From NCBI GenBank assembly GCA_963575745.1, contig CAUYUJ010009469.1, positions 1 to 64,000 on the forward strand: DNA of 64,000 bases. The letters run 5' to 3'. Below, piece after piece: positions 10,741 through 22,328 of this stretch; position 1 is the first letter of the stretch; each line of letters starts with the position of its first letter. The position numbers and the translations under genes were made by a program. Source of the stretch: Prorocentrum cordatum. Lineage: Eukaryota; Sar; Dinophyceae; Prorocentrales; Prorocentraceae. Under the pieces are notes generated by a model. It saw nothing but the letters and a program-made list of their open reading frames with translations, had not been told where the DNA came from and made no database searches.

Positions 10741-10906
10741 GGGGTGGACAGAACTCCCACCCTGACACGTCGATTAGTGAATTGTCCGTTTTCGGTTTTC
10801 GAGAGGGCGATGCAGCCGTCATTTTCCAGGCCTGCGCCCGCCAGGTTTGGGCCCGAGGTCGTTTTCACTAAACCACGTTTTACTAAAGGGGATTCTGTCC
10901 ATCCCC
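10741..10906. mobile_element. TIR family C, copy 2
   Basis: 166 bp; the left end has GGTGGACAG and the right end CTGTCCATCC. Flanks GCCCCTTTCG and GACCCTTGGG match 7 of 10. Confidence 0.75.
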
Positions 10907-11089
10907 GACCCTTGGGGCCCCAGAGCACCGGTTGCCCAGGCTGTGGGCTTGCGTAGCTGGCCCAGATGTACCCGCATCCACCGCTTCCCGGGCTCCCAGG
11001 ACATCGTTTCGCCGGGCGTTGGATAACATCTCTCTATACGTACCTATACGACCACCCTTCGGGTGATAAGGAGGTTCGGGGGGGGAGGA

Positions 11090-11300
11090 ACCAACGTCTC
11101 ACTCGATCGGTCTCACTATCGATCTCAGTATCGGTCTCGCTCGATCGATCTCCCTCGATCGATCTCACAATCGATCTCACTCGATCTATCTCACAATTGA
11201 TCTGACTATCGATCTCACAATCGATATCACAATCGATATCACAATCGATATCACATTCGGTCACACTCTCGATATCACTATCGATATCACAACCGCTCTC
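11090..11300. repeat. TCTCACAATCGA-type minisatellite
   Basis: About 12-14-bp units (ATCACAATCGAT, CTCGATCGATCT). Confidence 0.85.
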
Positions 11301-12152
11301 ACAATCAACGTCATCATCATCATCAACAACGACATCAACATCAACATCATCATTACCAACATCATCATAATCGGGACACCGTCCTCATCATCAACACCAA
11401 CATCATCATCATCACGGTCATCAACATCATCGGGACACCACCATCATCATCATCATCATCATCACCATCATCACAATCATCATCATCATCAGCATCATCA
11501 TCATCAGCAACATCGGGACACAGTCATCGTCATCATCATCATCATCAGCAGCAGCATCATCATCGGGACACCATCATGATCACCATCGGTATCATCATCA
11601 TCACCATCATCATCGGGACACCATCATCATCATCGCATCCTCATCAACTACATCATCATCAGCATCACCAACATCATCATCATCAGCATCATCATGGTCA
11701 TCATCTGGGCACCATCATCATCATCATTACCAACAACAGCATCAACATCATCATCATCATCATCACAACCATCATCATCACCATCGGGACGCCATCATCA
11801 TCAAGATCATCATCATCACCATCATAATAATCATCATCATCGGGACGCCATAATCGTCATCAACCTCGTCATCATCAACATCATCATCATCGGAACACAA
11901 TCATAATCAGCATCATCAACATCAACATCATCATACTCATCATCATCGGGAAACCATCATCGTCATCATCATGATCATCAACATAATCATCATGATCATC
12001 ATCATCCTCATCATCGGGGCACCATCAGCATCATCATCGTCGTCATCATCATCATCAGCAGCATCATCACCATCGGGACACCATCATCCTCATATCATCA
12101 TCATCATCATCAGCAGCATCATCATCATCAGCAGCATCATCATCACCATCAC

Positions 12153-12184
<32 letters not shown>

Positions 12185-12195
12185 CCATCATCATC
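11300..12195. repeat. (CAT/ATC)n array with GGGACACC spacers
   Basis: Triplet array punctuated every 40-120 bp by 'CATCGGGACACCATC'. Confidence 0.9.
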
Positions 12196-12425
12196 GCGGG
12201 ACACCGCGGGACACCGGCGGGACACCGCGGGGCACCGCGGGACACCGCGGGACACCGCGGGACACCGGCGGGACACCGCGGGCCACCGGCCGCCCGGAAG
12301 GGAATCATTTGGTCCGGCCGCGCCTCAGCCACACGGGACTTGCGCGGGACACCGGCGGGACACGGCGGGCCACCGGCCGCCCGGTGGAGAATCATTCGGT
12401 CCGGCCGCGCCTCAGCCACAGGAGA
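12195..12425. repeat. GCGGGACACCG 12-bp array plus 110-bp duplication
   Basis: Tandem CGGGACACCG(G)C units pass into two copies of a unit containing GGGCCACCGGCCGCCCGG and GGTCCGGCCGCGCCTCAGCC. Confidence 0.8.
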
Positions 12426-12828
12426 CTTTTTCTCGCCCGCCCACGCAGTTTCGCCTCGCCCGCCCGCACGGCACGCACGAACACGAAACCGAAATCGATT
12501 TCCCGGTAGGGGGGCTTTCCGTTCCACTTCGATCTCACCCCCTCACCTCCGATGTATCTAGAATTGCGAATTAATGTTTTCTGGTGGTGGGTATACATAT
12601 ACCACCATACAAAAGTATGGCATCGCGAGTTAATGTTTCTGTACATGTGTATGGGTCATGTTTACATGCGTACCGAATTGCGAAAATATAGCAATCCAGA
12701 GGAATAAGCTAAACTATTATGCTATCGGATTGTGCTCGTAGAAAAGATCAGAATCCAAAGCAAACGTATCCGGAGTCGGCATCGAGAACCAGATAGTAGT
12801 AATGCCTTAGTATCGACAAGTTCATACA

Positions 12829-13077
12829 ATGTTCCGACATTTTTCCTCGAGAATGTGGTTTCCACCAGGACTAGTTTTCGAGAGCATCGAATTACCAGAA
12901 AAAATATTCGAAGTTCATGCTGTCGGCAAGTTTTCTGGAGATTACTGGGATCGGTCAGCCTACCAGAAACGTTCCGCCGTGTTTACGGAGGATTCGTACC
13001 AGCTTTGGGGCAGAATTGCGGCAGAAAGGGATCAAAAGGGATGTTGCTTACAAGTTTTTTCGTATGAACAGCTTTGA
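12829..13077 (+). CDS. Coding-like ORF in AT-rich island, unrecognised
   Basis: The 82-codon + frame includes ESIELPEKIFEVHAVGKF then SGDYWDRSAYQKRSAV then FTEDSYQLWGRIAAE before a stop. The residue mix is protein-like, and the base composition is clearly less GC-rich than the rest of the window. No family is recognised. It may be an exon, a fragment of a transferred segment, or chance. Confidence 0.25.
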   Translation: MFRHFSSRMWFPPGLVFESIELPEKIFEVHAVGKFSGDYWDRSAYQKRSAVFTEDSYQLWGRIAAERDQKGCCLQVFSYEQL

Positions 13078-13816
13078 TGAACATTGAATGTTCTGAATGA
13101 TTTGCGCCTTGAACATAATGACGGTGCACGTCCAAATACATGTCCTTTCTTGTGGCATACGCAAATGTGTACGGATTTTGAAAAATATGAGATATATATC
13201 GCATGTATCTTTGTCTGGGTATGCGCATGCGCTCCGAATATCTGACCGTGTGTCCTTCTGGGCCAGCTTCACCATTGTTTCCATACCACGCGGATCTTCA
13301 AACGCACTATTGAGTTTGTATGTAGACATCATGTACACATTTTCCGTTGTTTCGCCCGTGTGCAATGTATCGACGATTGTGTTGAAGGTTTCGTTGGTTT
13401 ATGTTCACGGGTTGTTTGGAGTATTTGAGACATCTCAACGTGCAATCTGCAACAAACACTCTTCTGAAACGGCGTCGTATCTTCATCTCGCCAGGAAGCC
13501 TTTCTTTTCGGGACAATGGGCTCTACAATTTTGTGTATTATTGTCGTACCAACCCTTCACAAGACGGGCCTTCATAATGGCGCCCTGGAGTGGAGGACGA
13601 CGCCATGGAATCACGCCGCGCATCACGAAAAACATGTTGAGAAACAACACCATAGTCGAAGACCGCACCCTCTCCAACAGGGCGGACCGAAGGCGTGCGA
13701 CAGAGGCTGGTTTGATGGAGTAGTTTAAGGAGAAGCAGAAACCAGATGGTGTTAGACTGCGCACCAATTTTAACGCAAGGAGATCACAGTCGACGGTATT
13801 TGCCAGTTTCAAGCAT
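13048..13816 (-). pseudogene. Frame-switching coding-like segment in AT-rich island, unrecognised
   Basis: On the minus strand three frames take turns in looking coded. 13812-13483 includes MFFVMRGVIPWRRPPLQGAI; 13365-13048 includes FEDPRGMETMVKLAQKDT; 13228-12983 includes FAYATRKDMYLDVHRHYVQG. The pattern suggests a gene broken by several frameshifts. The opposite strand also has a 208-codon frame (13097-13723), so strand is not certain. No homology is recognised. Confidence 0.2.
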
Positions 13817-16079
13817 TGGTGAAGACCGCGAATTAAAATTTGAGTTTACATCAGGTACGGATGGAAATTCGCAACTAGTTAAAGCAGTTTCCATATGTAC
13901 TTGCAAGTTTCAATGGTTGTTTCACGAATGACGGTCATTATCTTCAACACATGAGGCAGCATGTTTTTGGAGTGGCGGATTAATTCGATAGCAGTTGCAC
14001 ATTTAAGCGTACGCCCCATTACAGTTTTGTCCGATCCCGAGGGAAATCCAGAGATTCACCCCGACCAACCAGAATCCATTGTACACGAATTGTGGGGACC
14101 ACGCGTTTGCGTTTGCTCTGTTTTTTTTCCTTGAAGAACAACATAAGAAACAACACAAAAAAAAGTGCAGTACGACGGCACCAGAAGCGTAGCACAAGAG
14201 GACGAAAGAAGGATTCCCGATGCAATTCGTATTGTTAGGTGTTTGGTGCAAACCAAATGTGCCGATGTTGCCAATGAAAGAAAATTTCGGACGAGACAGA
14301 AGAAGACCCCATTGAGCGAGCATCCGATTTGTTCTAACAGGCGAACCGGCAATACAAACGCAAAGAGTTAGCGACTTGATTTGATCACGATTTTGTTCGA
14401 ATTGGCCCGAGCAGCGCACAGCCTCGATCTTCAAGCGTTGCATCTGGTGGATCAACCGTTTCGTATAATGTAATACTTGTTTGTATGCAGGAACGTTGCA
14501 GATGCAACCACATGCGGTTCATGCATACTGAATAGTGTTTGTTTTCGCCTGTAGATGTTCGATTTGCATGTCGATCCATGTCGTTATGTGTATGTTTCGT
14601 GCACTCTTGGTTTTAACGAAGTTTGCAATCTGACTTGTTCGCATTGACATTGTGTTGTTTGAAGTACCAAAGCGTATGCGAGCGAATCGGTTTGTGTTGT
14701 TGTTGTAATATGTTTGCGGAATGTTGGTGCATACATTACGCGTAGTAGATTGTGCACAATTGTGTCTTGTTGGTATGGAGGATTCATGTTTGACCTATTC
14801 TGTTTTATTTGAAGATTAGTTTTTGGACCCCGAAGCTCTGACGTTAGATGCGTTTGAGATTTGGTAGTGCAGCTTACTTTCTGGTATGGTAGAATTGAAT
14901 GTTTCCAGTGTTTGTTTGTTGAGCAAGTTTGAGGGATTTGTTTGGTTACCAATGTGTTGTTTGTACTGTAATTTCTGTTTTAGTTCGAACGTGTAAGTTT
15001 CGATTTGGATTTGGGTTACGTAAATTCTTCGATGTTGAACAGACGGCTCATAAATTCGATTATTTGTCATTCTGGATGGGAAGGTTGAGTTGTTCATTCT
15101 CATATGGGTGGTGCCATCTTATATACAGTTCCACATTTTGTTATGGTTTTCATAGTTTTTGTTTGAGTCTGGATGTTGCGTGTGGTGTTCTGCTTCGCTT
15201 TGTTCGTGTTGTTTTGTGTGGTATTCCGATTCGATTTCGGATTGGTTCACATTGTGTTATGGTTGTTTAGTTGTTTTGTTCAGTACATTGCGTATTTAAT
15301 AGCTTCGCATGTTCCAATTCAGTGGGATCGCGCATCAAGAAACCATCAACTTTTCGTCGGGGTATCCTGGGTTTCTTCGCTCTGCGCGCTGCGTGGTGAC
15401 TTCCCGCAGCCGTTGAAGAAGCTGCCGCGTTCAGGGTGCTCTGGGCTTCCCTCACATGGGTTGGGTTTCTCGCGAGGGTTTCTTGCGGCCGCGCCCGCAC
15501 GGTAGTGTTTAAGGTTCTGGGTCGGAGGTTCAGCCGTTTCATTTATATATACATATTGTGTTAACAAGTGAATTGTTTGCGTTGATTTCTAGTTCTTTTA
15601 GATTTCGATTCGAATTGTTATAAAATCATGTCCAGGTTATTTAGTCAGTGCGTTCCATAGATTGTGTGTTTTGCAGTGTTGCATTCTGCCACATTCTTAA
15701 GGTTGCATGTCAGAGTTATTATTTCATGGCAGTGTTATGGTTCGCGCTATTGTTCTTTATGTATTTAAAGTTTATTTCCGAATTGATAGATCATGTTCAT
15801 TTTATTAGTTATTGTGGACAATAAGTTTCGTTTTCCACACTTCAGTGTGTTCAAGGAGCGTTCAAGGTTTTGTGTTAGAGTTTGATCATTATCTTCATTG
15901 TTGCAACGAAGACTTGTGTCTATATATATATATATACATAGATATATGTGTGTGGGCGTGGGCAAAATCCCGCTTCGCACCCTGAGGGGCCTTGGGCGAA
16001 GGGAGGCCCGCGCTCCTCACTGCGGCCACGCGCTCGACCTGTGAGCCGCGGGCGCACGCCGCGGCGGCGGATCGCCCTC

Positions 16080-16153
16080 CCCGGCGGCGAGCGCAGCGCG
16101 TCGCCCTCCGCGGCCGCGGCTTCGGCGCGGGCGTTGCAGCGGGAGATCCTGAG
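16080..16153 (+). CDS. Candidate mini-exon, unassigned
   Basis: Frame SASPSAAAASARALQREILR ends at CTGAG|GTCGCC, a GT donor in phase 2. The start is not resolved; no clean AG|G acceptor is seen close upstream. It lies at the GC-rich edge of the AT-rich island, before a family-I element. The composition (Ala/Ser then an amphipathic ALQREIL) is protein-like, but no family is recognised. Confidence 0.2.
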
Positions 16154-16272
16154 GTCGCCGGGCCCTCCCCGCCCTCCCAGGGTGCGGGGCGGGGCGAGGC
16201 GAGGTGCGCCGTGTGCGGCCGAGGAGGCCGACCCGCGGAGGGCAGGGTGCGCGGGGCGCGGCCCACGCATGT

Positions 16273-16468
16273 CGGGGGCGGAAAGGAGGGGGGTGATGAC
16301 TAGGGGGGGGGGTGGATTTCATGGCGCGGGCCATGATTTTTCCTCAGATTTCATGGCGCCTCTTCTTATTTCATTACGTCCCAGGCCCCCCGCTGGGCCG
16401 CGCACATGCCGCCGGTCATGATTTGCACACCCCCCTCTTGGACACCACCCTCTTGGCCGCTCCCGAGC
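16273..16468. mobile_element. TIR family I, copy 1
   Basis: GGGGCGGAAAGGAGGGGGGT at the left; CTTGGCCGCTCCCGAG at the right; interior has TTTCATGGCGC and ATTTCATTACGTCCCAGGCC. Confidence 0.75.
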
Positions 16469-16524
16469 ATGTCGCTCCTCGGTGCGAGGTCGGTGCGAAG
16501 TCAGGCGCACCTGCTCTCCAAACT

Positions 16525-16715
16525 CCGTCGAGTCGGGGGAGCGTGAGACTCGAGTGCCCCAGGATTCGGGTGCGCTGGCGTTTTCGACGAGCGCGTCTTG
16601 GGTTTGGACGGCCCGAGTTCTGTGGCATGGCTGCAGCGGCAGTGCGCGGCAGATTTCAGATTGAGTATCGTCACTTTCACGATGGCCACGCTGGGCCAAG
16701 CCGAGTCCCCCGATC
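16525..16715. mobile_element. TIR family T, diverged copy
   Basis: GAGTCGGGGGAGCGTGAGAC at the left and CCGAGTCCCCCGAT at the right echo the T element at 37804. Confidence 0.5.
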
Positions 16716-16850
16716 GGCGCAATCCTTGCCTCCTCGGCCCATGCTTTGCCGTTGTCACTGGCCGCGCCCCGCTCGACAAGCGTCGGAACGGCCTTCCAAG
16801 GCATTTGCGTCCTTATCGTGCATCCTGATGATGCGGGCCGATTGTGAGGG
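16690..16850. mobile_element. TIR family F, copy 3 (diverged)
   Basis: Shares TTGGCCGCGCCCCGCTCG-type, AAGGCATTTGCGTCCTTATC and GGGCCGATTGTG segments with the other copies. Confidence 0.55.
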
Positions 16851-16980
16851 GAAGGCCCAGTGCCTCCGGGTGTGCTCGTCGGTCCTCGGCGGTTTTTGTC
16901 CAGCCTCGCGGGATGCCCTCCGGCAGCTGTGTCTCGGCGAGGCCGTTCCGCGGGGTGCCCAGGGAGCGGTATCCCCGAGC

Positions 16981-17766
16981 TAAGGTGGGCACGTCCTTCT
17001 AGACGAGGAGTATTCAAGAATAGCGAAGACATAGTATGGGGACGATTTTTCGACTACGTTCGACAATTTTTGCACATCTTTGGATTGTGAAGGCCTGACG
17101 GCCGGTGCCGCCGATCCTGAAAGACATTGACGACGACCAGGAGGGGGAGGAGGAGGAGAAGGAGGAGGAGGAGGAGGCGGAAATAACGAGGCCGAGGAGG
17201 AGGACGAGGAGGAGGAGGAGGAGGAGGAGGAGGAGAATGAGGAGGCAAAAGACTCCCCCCTGGGACCCACCCCACTTGGGGAGGAGGACAGGAGGAGAAC
17301 CGGCGTGGGAGCGGGGATAGGGAGGGGGAAGAGGACCCCCAGGGACGGATGCGTATCTGACTTCCCTCACCCCCCCTGGGACTCATCCCACCTGGGGATG
17401 AGGACCCGAGGAGGACCAGCGCGCCAGAGAGGACCCCCGGAGGCGATGCGAATTTGACCCCCCCCGCCCTTGGACCCCCCCCCCCCGCTGGGGAAGGGAC
17501 AAAGGGAAGGGGTTTCCCTTTGACGAAATGAGGACGTGGATGGGATCCCCTCAAGCTGCGAACCTTCTCCCCGAACGAGGAAGGGTGCTCTCTCTCTCTC
17601 TCTCTCTCTATCTCTCCCCCGACGGGAGAGGAGGCTGGGAAGGAGGGGGGCGAAAGAAGGCTCCCCGTCGATGGGACCAGACAGACACCCCACACGCCGA
17701 CAGGGTCGGCAGATTATGTTCGATGTTTCTTCCGGAATCCGCCTGCAGGAGGACATGCCCGACTTA
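16981..17766. mobile_element. TIR family A, copy 2, interrupted by a family-M element
   Basis: Left end TAAGGTGGGCACGTCC; right end GGACATGCCCGACTTA. Flanking 10-mers ATCCCCGAGC (16971-16980) and GTCCAAGAGC (17767-17776) match at 7 of 10, supporting one original element now carrying M at 17088-17712. Confidence 0.65.
17088..17712. mobile_element. Family M element carrying (GGA)n, nested in A
   Basis: GAAGGCCTGACGGCCGGTGC and CCGCCGATCCTG at the left; GCCGACAGGGTCGGC at the right. Contains a (GGA)n block, poly-C runs, GGAAGGGGTTTCCC and a (CT)n run. Confidence 0.75.
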
Positions 17767-17984
17767 GTCCAAGAGCCAGGCGTCGAGGTTCCTTCGGGCC
17801 GGACGACAGGGTGGTAAAGGAACGAGGGTTACGAAGATTGATGCATGCAGCTGCGATCGGCCCCGCCACTTGGCGGTCTCCTCGAGACGTTGCCGCTGGT
17901 GGCGCCGGGAGGCGCGGGGAGAAACAGCGACGTGAGCCGATTCCTTACCCCCGCCCCTTCACTGCCCCAAATTTTTCGCCCGAC

Positions 17985-18556
17985 CCGAGGAGGAGGAGGA
18001 GGAGGAGGAGGAGGAGGAGGAGGAGGAGGAGGAGGAGGAGGAGGATGTGCAGAGGAGGAGGAGGAGGAGGAGGAGGAGGAGGAGGAGGAGGAGGAGAGGA
18101 GGAGGGAGGAGGAGGAGGGGAGGGAGGGAGGGCACGGGGAGGAGGAGGAGGAGAGGGGGAGGAAGGGAGGAGGCACGGGGAGGAGGAGGCGAAGGAGAAG
18201 GAGAAGGAGGAGGAGGAGAAGGAGGAGGAGGAGGCGAAGGAGGAGGAGGAGGAGGAGGAGGAGGAGGCGGAGGCGGAGGTGGAGGTGGAGGAGGAGAGGA
18301 GGAGGTGGACGGAGGAGGAGCAGGAGGAGGAGGGAGGAGGAGGAGGAGAGGGAGGAGGGAGGAGGAGGAGGAGGAGGAGTAGGAGGCGAGGGGGGAGAGC
18401 GGAGGAGGAGGAGAGAGGCGGAGGGCGGAGGAGGAAAGAAGGAGGAGGAGGAGGAGGAGGAGGAGGAGGAGGAGGGGGAGAACGAGGAGAAGGAGGAGGG
18501 GGAGGAGGAGGAGGAGGAGGAGGAGGAGGAGGAGGAGGAGGAGGAGGAGGAGGAGC
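17985..18556. repeat. (GGA)n tract
   Basis: About 0.57 kb of GGA triplets with GGC and GGT variants. Confidence 0.95.
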
Positions 18557-19122
18557 GAGGTTCGAGGGGCGAGGGTCGAGGATACGCCTTTGGGGGCAGG
18601 ATGGAGCTCAGGCATCGGGCCCCTCGAAGAGATCGGGACGGCCGGTATGTCGCCATGGTCAGGAGATGCAGGCCATTTGTGGGGCTCTTGGTGGCCATCA
18701 GGAACAAAAATGATTCGGGATGAAATTTTGCTCCTGGGGGGGCGAGTCGATCGGCGGTTCAAAGACGGGGTCCTGCGGGATGGGGCCCTAAGGACCAGAA
18801 GGGGTTCAAGGGTGGATTCATATTGTTTGGTGCACCTCGTCCTCAGGACCCCATGCCTCAGGACCCCATCTTTGAATCACCGAGTCGAGACGTTTGGGGC
18901 CCACCCATCGAACACATCGAGGCGCCAGGTGTCTGGGGAGGAGGGTGATCGAGCTTCGGTGATCGAGGGCCTCTCGCGCCTTTCTGGACCTCCTGGGCCG
19001 CCCTCGTCGCCGCGCCTGCATTCCCCTCGCCGAGCTTCTGGCCAGAGCGCAGCCTCGGGCCGTTCCAGAGGTCTCCCGGGGCTCCGTCTGCGGGGGGGGA
19101 AACAGTCGAGGTTCAAGAGACG
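18557..19122. other. No features recognised
   Basis: Unique-looking sequence with a short direct repeat (AGGACCCCATG twice near 18842-18866). No supportable ORF. Confidence 0.4.
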
Positions 19123-19325
19123 GGTGTCAATCAAGCAGTGGCGAAGCGTCTTGGCTCGCCTATAGCCCTACCAAACAATGTTTGAAGAACCTGCTGTGGT
19201 TGCCACGAAATGTTCTTAGAACATTTCTGGCTGGGACTGTCTTGTTTTACACATCGGGTCTATCTTCTAAGAACATTGTTTTTGTTATTAGAACGTTTGG
19301 GGGTTCTAAGAAAATTTCGAGGTAT
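19123..19325. repeat. Dispersed repeat family J, copy 2
   Basis: Same order of motifs as 283-475 (CAAGCAGTGGCGAAGCGTC, CTTAGAACATTTCTGGCTGG, CATCGGGTCTATCTTCTAAG) with moderate divergence. Confidence 0.7.
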
Positions 19326-19360
19326 GACTGTAGGAATGCCAGGACGGTCGGTCCCTGCTC

Positions 19361-19514
19361 AAGTCAATGCAGACGGGGGTCAGGCAGAGCGCCGGTTCTT
19401 GCACGATTCTGCGGAGCCAGGGTTACATTGACCCGGGCTTGGGTGCAGGATCCTGCAGGACCTTGCAAGGCCTGGCCGACCAGAGTTTGGGTTGAGCTGG
19501 GTCAGTGGATCCCC
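19361..19514. mobile_element. Repeat family E, copy 3 (shorter)
   Basis: Starts at AGTCAATGCAGACGGGGGTC and ends GTCAGTGGATCCCCAG; contains GGATCCTGCAGGACC. Confidence 0.7.
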
Positions 19515-20335
19515 AGAACAGTGTTGGTCGCGACCGCGGAGACGAGGAGGAGGGAGGGGGAGGGAGGGGGGAGGAGGGAGAGGCCTGAGGCCTCCAGGTC
19601 CCGCCTTCTGGGGGATAAGAGGTGGAGGAGAAGACTATCGTTGATGCAAGCTGGATGTCCATTGTGTTTTTCCTCGATTCGGTCGCTGTTGCCCCGTTTT
19701 GGGTCCCGGGACCGTGAAATATACCTCCAGGGTGACCCCCCGGCAAGAACAGGGTTCGGGGACCAATTTTGAACGAGGAGTTGGAAGACTTCGGAGGAAA
19801 GGGGGGATAGAGCTTCTGAAGATTTGTTGAACCTTGTATTGGACGCGTCGAGGTAGTTTCAGGATTACTCTTGTACTATCATCAACTATGGAGAGATTGT
19901 GTCACGCGAGTTGTGAATGCATGCTGCTGCGTTTGCGCCTGCTCGTATGTGTGTGAGGTTAGACGGGAAAGGGAGATCAGGGATATGGAGGACGAGATGT
20001 TCGGGCAAGTACGCTGCAGGCGCAGACGGAGGAAAAAGGTAGAACTAATGAGGGAGGATTGATGATGAGGAGAAGAGGAGGAGCAGGAGTGAGAAAGAGG
20101 AGAGAAAGGGAGGAGGACTGAGAGGAGGAAGAGGTGGAGGACGAGGGCGAGGAAGTAGAAGAGGCGGGCGCTTGGCAGAGGCCGTTGCTCGGTTGGTGCG
20201 GCCTCCCGCTTTGTGCAAGCTGTTGCCTTGGCTTCTTTATCTGACCCTGGGAATATGATTTTCCTCGGGGGATTGCGCGGTGGCTGGCCCAGTCGTATGA
20301 TCACCTTGGCTTAATCTTGAGAGTCCTGAGAGTCT
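19515..20335. other. No gene seen; purine-rich patches
   Basis: GGA-rich patches at 19543-19580 and 20060-20165; otherwise nothing recognised. Confidence 0.4.
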
Positions 20336-21275
20336 TGGAAGATATAGGAGGGAGGCGGATGAGGCCAAGGACGAGGAGGCGGAGGACGAGAGGGAGGAGG
20401 ACGAGGTGGATGAGTAGGAGGACCAAGAGCCAGAGAAAGAGTAAGAGGGATGGTGGACGAGGAGGACGAGACGGAGGATGGGAGGTGCAGGAAGGAGGTG
20501 CAGGAGGTGCAGGAGGAGGAGGAGGAGGAGGAGGAGGGAGGAGGAGGAGGAGGAGGAGGAGGAGGAGGAGGGAGGGGGAGGGGGAGGGGGGAGGGGGAGG
20601 GGGAGGGGGAGGGGGAGGAGGAGGAGAGGAGGAGAGGAGGAGAGGAGGAGGAGGAGGAGGAGGAGGAGGAGGAGGAGGAGGCGGGGCGTGAGGAGGAGGA
20701 GGAGGAAGGAAGGGAGGAGGGGAAGGAAGGAGAAGAGAGGAAGAGGAGGGGGAGGGGAGGGGGAGGGGGAGGAGGAGGAGGAGGAGGAGGAGGAGGAGGA
20801 GGAGGAGGAGGGGAGGAGGAGCGGAGGAGGAGGCGGAGGGGGAGGCGGAGGGGAGGGGAGGGGAGGGGGAGGGGGAAGGGGGAGGAGGAGGAGGAGAGGA
20901 GGGGAGGAGGAGGAGAAGGAGGAGGACGGAGGCGGAGGCGGAGGCGGAGGCGGAGGCGGAGGCGGAGGCGGAGGCGGAGGCGGAGGCGGAGGCGGAGGCG
21001 GAGGCGGAGGCGGAGGCGGAGGCGGAGGCGGAGGCGGAGGCGGAGGCGGAGGCGGAGGCGGAGGCGGAGGCGGAGGCGGAGGAGGCGGAGGCGGAGGCGG
21101 GGGCGGAGGCGGAGGCGGAGGCGGAGGCGGAGGCGGAGGCGGAGGCGGAGGCGGAGGCGGAGGCGGAGGCGGAGGAGGCGGAGGCGGAGGAGGAGGAGGC
21201 GGAGGAGGAGGAGGAGGAGGAGGAGGAGGAGTAGGAGGAGGCGGAGGAGGAGGAGGAGGAGGAGGAGGGGCCGAC
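20336..21275. repeat. (GGA)n and (GGAGGC)n array
   Basis: GGA triplets to about 20930, then near-pure hexamer GGAGGC to about 21180, then GGA again to 21270. Confidence 0.95.
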
Positions 21276-21366
21276 CCCAGGTCTCCGCCAAGGTCCCCCG
21301 TCCGCCGCGCCGAGCCTGCGGGTGCCCCCCCCCCCAATTCTCCCTCTCTTCGGAGGCTGCTACAAT

Positions 21367-21538
21367 TAAGTCGGGCCTGTCCCCCTAACAGGGGGATTTT
21401 CGACAATCAAAAAAAGTCAAACATGTATTCAAAAATAGTCTGGGGACTTTTTTTATTATTGTTCTACCGTGTTGGGGTATGTTTGGTGTATGTTTTGTTT
21501 TTCGTCGAAAATCCCCGTAGGGGGACCGGCCCGACATA
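21367..21538. mobile_element. TIR family A, copy 3
   Basis: TAAGTCGGGCCTGTCC at the left, GGACCGGCCCGACATA at the right, and an AGGGGGATTTTCGAC inner inverted repeat. Flanks CTGCTACAAT and ACGCTACAAT form a 10-bp target duplication with 8 matches. Confidence 0.8.
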
Positions 21539-21548
21539 ACGCTACAAT

Positions 21549-21703
21549 CCCCACCTTGCTGAGTCGATTAGCGAACTGCCAGGTTTCGGCTCTCGAGAGA
21601 GCGCGTGCGGCCGCAACTTGCGCCAGGCCTGCGCGCCCGCCGCGCATGGTCCTGGGCCGTTTTCGCCACAGGGGTATTCTGCTAAAGGGGGCTGCTGTCC
21701 ACC
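21549..21703. mobile_element. TIR family C, copy 3 (diverged)
   Basis: Shares the body motifs (GAGTCGATTAGCGAA, TCGAGAGAGCG, CTAAAGGGGG, TGTCCACCGCC) and abuts the A copy at 21367-21538. Its left end is degraded. Confidence 0.65.
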
Positions 21704-22328
21704 GCCGGTCTCCTCGGCCTCCCGGGCAGTCTCAGGGCCTCGCTGCTCCACTCTGCGCTTTTTGGGGGGCCTTCTCCCCTTGGACAGCGTCTGAGGCCTG
21801 AAATTTAGCTCTGACGGGGCGCTGGGGCCAAGAGACCCCAAGGGACATCCCACGAGACTCTCAGAACATCCACAACGATTCCATCGCACAGGCTCCCCGA
21901 GCTCTCCACATGCTGCCGCGCCCCCCGATAAGGGCATTGGCATTTTCCTTGGGCAACGTTCCTGTATGGGCTGGTGGGGTACGCGAAGCGTTGATGATTA
22001 ACGAATCGCCCGTAGCGCGCTGCAGCAAATGTGGCCTGTGCACCCAGTCCCATGTGGCCCGTTGCCGTCGCGGCCTGTGGCCCACGGGGCCGCGAGTCCC
22101 CGCAGGCTGATCTCTCTTGGGGCAGCAGCACCAACAACGCGAGCTTGTGCTGTCGAAAAGCGGCCTGTGCAAGTCGAAAAACTTGCCGGCCGGATTTGTG
22201 GTGCCGTCGTTTTGGTTGCCGGGCGCCGGCCCCCCCTCGACATAATCTGCTCGACCCGCGGGAGATGCCCCAGCAATGTGATCTCGTGTGCTTCTGCGTT
22301 GGCGTACACTTACTTGTGAAAACACACG
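21704..22328. other. Unassigned ORF-rich stretch
   Basis: Several frames are open on both strands, including a Cys cluster (22017-22071, +). No family recognised. Confidence 0.35.

Larger units (their letters stand above)
12540..15950. other. AT-richer compositional island
   Basis: About 3.4 kb with visibly lower GC and almost no purine microsatellite, bounded by GC-rich DNA on both sides. It begins just after the (GGGACACC) tract and ends in a (TA)n run (15921-15937). Low-complexity T-rich stretches dominate 14580-15350. A small GC-rich patch at 15350-15505 interrupts it. It holds the ORF relics listed separately. Confidence 0.6.

Noticed and set aside
11300-12195. CRISPR-like array of repeats with spacers (CATCGGGACACC)
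   Set aside because: Spacing is irregular, the spacers are themselves (CAT)n, and the host is eukaryotic.
20237-21406. 389-codon poly-Pro minus frame and matching poly-Gly + frames
   Set aside because: Direct translation of (GGAGGC)n/(GGA)n.
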